Shown here piece after piece: positions 13,885 to 15,629 of a stretch of DNA of 15,629 bases (position 1 is its first letter; each line of letters starts with the position of its first letter). The position numbers were made by a program, and so were the translations under genes. The notes beneath the pieces are model-generated. The model ran no database searches. It saw nothing but the letters and a program-made list of their open reading frames with translations, and was not told the origin of the DNA. This DNA is from Lachnospiraceae bacterium (GTDB lineage Bacteria > Bacillota > Clostridia > Lachnospirales > Lachnospiraceae), in NCBI GenBank assembly GCA_017476305.1, contig JAFVAA010000150.1:1-15629 (forward strand), given 5' to 3'.

Positions 13885-14235
13885 TCAGATATAAATATAA
13901 TCACGCAGAACAAATTCCTCTGCCCTATGCTGAATATTATTTCTACGCCGCACCCATTCCATCTGGTCAGAGGCTTTCAAGTTTTCTGTCACTCCCTCTT
14001 TCTCCATCATCTTTGAAATGATACGATCAAGAACCTTGTAACATTCATCATTTAATTCAGACAGGTATTTCCACAACTCACCGGAATTAAGAAGCTTGAT
14101 ATACAATCCTCTGCGATGCTCCATAATATAATCCTGTCTTAACAATCCAAACTTGCCGATAACATAGCCCGTATTTTCTGGAAACACTATGTCTGGTATC
14201 AGATAATCGCCTTCCCAATGATAAGTAATCTCCAT
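13885..14235 (-). CDS. tnpV: Transposon-encoded protein TnpV
   Basis: The 116-residue product matches the TnpV family closely: MEITYHWEGDYLIPDIV at the start, IGKFGLLRQDYIMEHRRG, then the Leu-rich LYIKLLNSGELWKYLSELND and, near the end, EWVRRRNNIQHRAEE. TnpV proteins come with large serine recombinases of the Tn4451 class; their precise activity is unknown. The ATG at 14235 is preferred to the GTG three codons earlier, since AGCGAGG then falls at a normal distance. The gene converges on the cargo gene, and a perfect 7-bp-arm palindrome lies 44 bp upstream of the start. It lies near the right end of the transposon. Confidence 0.9.
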   Translation of the reverse strand: MEITYHWEGDYLIPDIVFPENTGYVIGKFGLLRQDYIMEHRRGLYIKLLNSGELWKYLSELNDECYKVLDRIISKMMEKEGVTENLKASDQMEWVRRRNNIQHRAEEFVLRDYIYI

Positions 14236-14278
14236 ATCACGCACCTCGCTTTCATTTGTAGTCTATTGTACTATTGCA

Positions 14279-14297
14279 GATAGTATAAGGTACTATC
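14279..14297. promoter_or_regulatory. Palindrome upstream of tnpV
   Basis: GATAGTA, loop TAAGG, TACTATC is a perfect inverted repeat 44 bp before the tnpV start. TAGTAC- and TATTGTAC-like pieces recur beside it. It is a plausible operator for the tnpV promoter. Confidence 0.4.
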
Positions 14298-14375
14298 ACC
14301 CTCTTTCGTTCAACATCTGCGTTTCCATTCACCACATCTCACCTTCGGTTCGATGATGGATATTCGTCAAATGTC

Positions 14376-14398
14376 GCATTATGTGCAAGCACAAATGC
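14376..14398. repeat. Hairpin GCATTATGTGC/GCACAAATGC
   Basis: Arms of 11 and 10 bases pair with one bulge around AA, in the non-coding end of the transposon. It has no T-run. It may be part of the recombinase-binding end. Confidence 0.45.
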
Positions 14399-14438
14399 GC
14401 CACTTTCCTCATTATTACCACAAATGAGCCAGCCGCAT

Positions 14439-14519
14439 ATGTTGTAAAGTAGCAGATGGAGGAAATCCGCTATTTTACAATACTTTCAGCGGAAATCTGA
14501 CATCTACCCTCTACAATAT
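14439..14519. repeat. Long imperfect inverted repeat at the probable right end of the transposon
   Basis: The left arm starts ATGTTGTAAAG near 14439 and includes AGATG and TCCGCT (14466-14471). The right arm has AGCGGA (14488-14493), CATCTAC and CTCTACAATAT up to 14519. Between them is a further TTTTACAATAC, so three TTGTA-type pieces occur. The outer right arm overlaps the broken 3' end of the aldo/keto reductase gene. This points to the transposon boundary lying here. Confidence 0.45.
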
Positions 14520-14677
14520 AACTCCTCATTTACATAGGCATTCGCGGTGTCCACAAGGGAATATCCCATCTTAAGAGCTTCCCTTACGCTGTTCTCTGCC
14601 TCAGCCGGCGAGAGCATAAACGTTCCGATTCCTACTACTGGGCATTTTACCTCATTGTTCAGTGTTACATACTCCAT
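14504..14677 (-). pseudogene. Aldo/keto reductase, truncated after 57 codons
   Basis: An ATG at 14677 with AGGAGG 8 nt upstream begins a typical NADPH-dependent aldo/keto reductase: MEYVTLNNEVKCPVVGIGTF, then SVREALKMGYSLVDTANAYVNE. This is the first beta-alpha unit with the catalytic-site Asp and Tyr (D-T-A-N-A-Y). A complete enzyme has about 270-280 residues; here the sequence turns into ELYCRG and a TAG at once. The lost part is not found on the left side of the transposon within this window. It follows the flavodoxin gene by 19 bp, so the two were one operon. The break coincides with the transposon's right end, hence insertional truncation is likely. Confidence 0.75.
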
Positions 14678-14696
14678 GATCAAATCCTCCTCTTTA

Positions 14697-15218
14697 TTAT
14701 TTTAAGCCCACTTTTCTGAGCCATTTTTCTACTTCTTTATCACAGTTTGCTGCATTGTCTCCGTTTATGGCGAGGCCTTCCGCAACCCTTGCACCCGGAG
14801 CAAGTCGCTTAATGTCATTAAGCGAGTTTGAAAACCCGCTTCCCCCGTGAGTGATCAGCGGACATATCGTCTTACTTGAGAAATCATAGCTTTCAAGGAA
14901 TGTAAATACTGCCATCGGCATTGTCGTCCACAAGTTTGGAAAAGCAAGGATCACTGTATCATACTCATCCATGTTCTCTACCCTGGCAGTAAGCTCCGGT
15001 CTTGCATCCTCGTTAAACTCACGCTTTGCAATCTCGATCTTCTGCATATGATCATCCGGATATTTCTGAACCGTATCAATGTAAAATATATCGCTTTCGA
15101 TAAGTTCATTTATCTTCTTTGCCACCACCTCGGTATTTCCGACATTCAGGTTACGGATGCTTCCGTGCGAATAATTCTGTCCCGCATGTGAGAAGTACGC
15201 TATCAAAGTTTTTGCCAT
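14697..15218 (-). CDS. Flavodoxin-family protein
   Basis: The product is a 173-residue flavodoxin-like FMN protein. The N-terminal strand and loop LIAYFSHAGQNY with NVGNTEVVAKKI form the phosphate-binding site of FMN. FPNLWTTMPMAVFTFLESYDFSSKTICPLITHGGSG follows, where the flavin ring is held. It acts in the cytoplasm as a small electron carrier or an NADPH-linked flavodoxin-type reductase. The ATG at 15218 is chosen over the GTG one codon before it, as AAGGAGG then lies 8 nt away. It is the first gene after a strong promoter at 15269-15297 and shares the transcript with the truncated aldo/keto reductase, a pairing common in clostridial redox stress loci. Confidence 0.92.
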   Translation of the reverse strand: MAKTLIAYFSHAGQNYSHGSIRNLNVGNTEVVAKKINELIESDIFYIDTVQKYPDDHMQKIEIAKREFNEDARPELTARVENMDEYDTVILAFPNLWTTMPMAVFTFLESYDFSSKTICPLITHGGSGFSNSLNDIKRLAPGARVAEGLAINGDNAANCDKEVEKWLRKVGLK

Positions 15219-15268
15219 CACTGTGCCCTCCTTGTTATGAAACTTTCGTTTCTTATCTTCTAAAATGA

Positions 15269-15297
15269 ATTATATGCACCGAAAGTATCGTAAACAA
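15269..15297 (-). promoter_or_regulatory. Promoter of the flavodoxin operon
   Basis: On the minus strand TTGTTT (15292-15297), a 17-bp spacer and a perfect TATAAT (15269-15274) are found 51 bp upstream of the flavodoxin ATG. The spacer carries ACTTTCGG, and GAAAC-TTTC-GTTTC lies downstream, possible regulator sites. Confidence 0.7.
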
Positions 15298-15368
15298 TGG
15301 GCAGATTTTTGGATTTGGTTTCTTAGGTAACCCTTTTTCAAAAAGAGTTGCTTATTTCCATAAAAACA

Positions 15369-15403
15369 GCAGGAAATCTGCCGTTACATAGCAAATTTCC
15401 TGC
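15369..15403 (-). terminator. Terminator of the right-edge gene
   Basis: GCAGGAAAT (15369-15377) and ATTTCCTGC (15395-15403) pair perfectly over 9 bp. On the minus strand the stem is followed by TGTTTTTAT. It lies about 77 bp past the stop of the right-edge gene. The plus strand has CTTTTCTT, so some bidirectional action is possible. Confidence 0.7.
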
Positions 15404-15479
15404 CTTTTCTTACTGAAATTGATAGCTCTTATATGCATTTTTTCTTCATAACGCTGTCTCTCCAATAAAACATATATGT

Positions 15480-15629
15480 TCAGTTGAACGGCAAACCATC
15501 ATCGTCATCGCCATATTTGCGCTTTACATCCTCAATCGACTTTGCATTGACGATATCCTTAAAGAAATCATTCATTTTCTCCCGGATCATCTCATTCTGC
15601 ACCTCGGTCGCAATTCTGTTTGCTTCTTC
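15480..15629 (-). CDS. 3' end of an unidentified gene (49 residues seen)
   Basis: The frame is open from the window edge to TGA at 15480. The visible tail is strongly charged and helical (EEANRIATEVQNEMIREKMNDFFKDIV), then IEDVKRKYGDDDDGLPFN. There is no motif by which to name it. It is followed by a good terminator and the flavodoxin promoter, so it is a separate unit of the flanking chromosome. Confidence 0.6.
   Translation of the reverse strand, partial: EEANRIATEVQNEMIREKMNDFFKDIVNAKSIEDVKRKYGDDDDGLPFN

Overview
The window looks like Firmicutes DNA, most likely Lachnospiraceae or a close clostridial relative. The basis is strong AGGAGG-type ribosome sites, low-GC coding, secreted lysine-rich Ig-like/Fn3-like proteins, and a Tn4451-type set of transposon proteins (TnpV, TnpW, large serine recombinase). 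This is inference from gene content; no rRNA or housekeeping marker is present.

Left part (1-5275): nearly everything is on the minus strand. It holds small secreted proteins, a membrane M48 metallopeptidase with zinc ribbons, small unknown proteins, and debris: a 48-residue signal-peptide remnant, the 3' end of a group II intron, and a frame-broken FtsH-like M41 peptidase fragment. Palindromic repeats are scattered between these genes, and some supply the start or stop region of neighbouring frames.

Switch (5332-6157): a Hin-like serine recombinase gene ends 3 bp from one of two 24-bp sites. The sites lie in inverted orientation around about 190 bp of promoter-like DNA, and their central dinucleotides match. 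This is the layout of a phase-variable promoter. If it inverts, the rightward promoter inside would point at the secreted protein gene 4392-5123. This is the most interesting hypothesis in the window.

Mobilisable transposon (about 6192-14520): a MobA/MobL relaxase, a three-tier stem-loop that is the likely oriT, a cluster of terminator hairpins, a 33-35-bp-period tandem repeat array, a large serine recombinase and TnpW, all on the minus strand. On the plus strand are a sigma-region-4-like HTH protein, a zinc-finger protein and an AT-rich cargo gene of unknown function. TnpV is at the right end on the minus strand. The relaxase would nick oriT for mobilisation by a helper element, and the large serine recombinase would excise and integrate the unit.

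Right flank (14504-15629): an aldo/keto reductase gene cut after 57 codons abuts an imperfect inverted repeat, which is probably the transposon end. Behind it are an intact flavodoxin gene with a clear promoter and the 3' end of another gene followed by a terminator.
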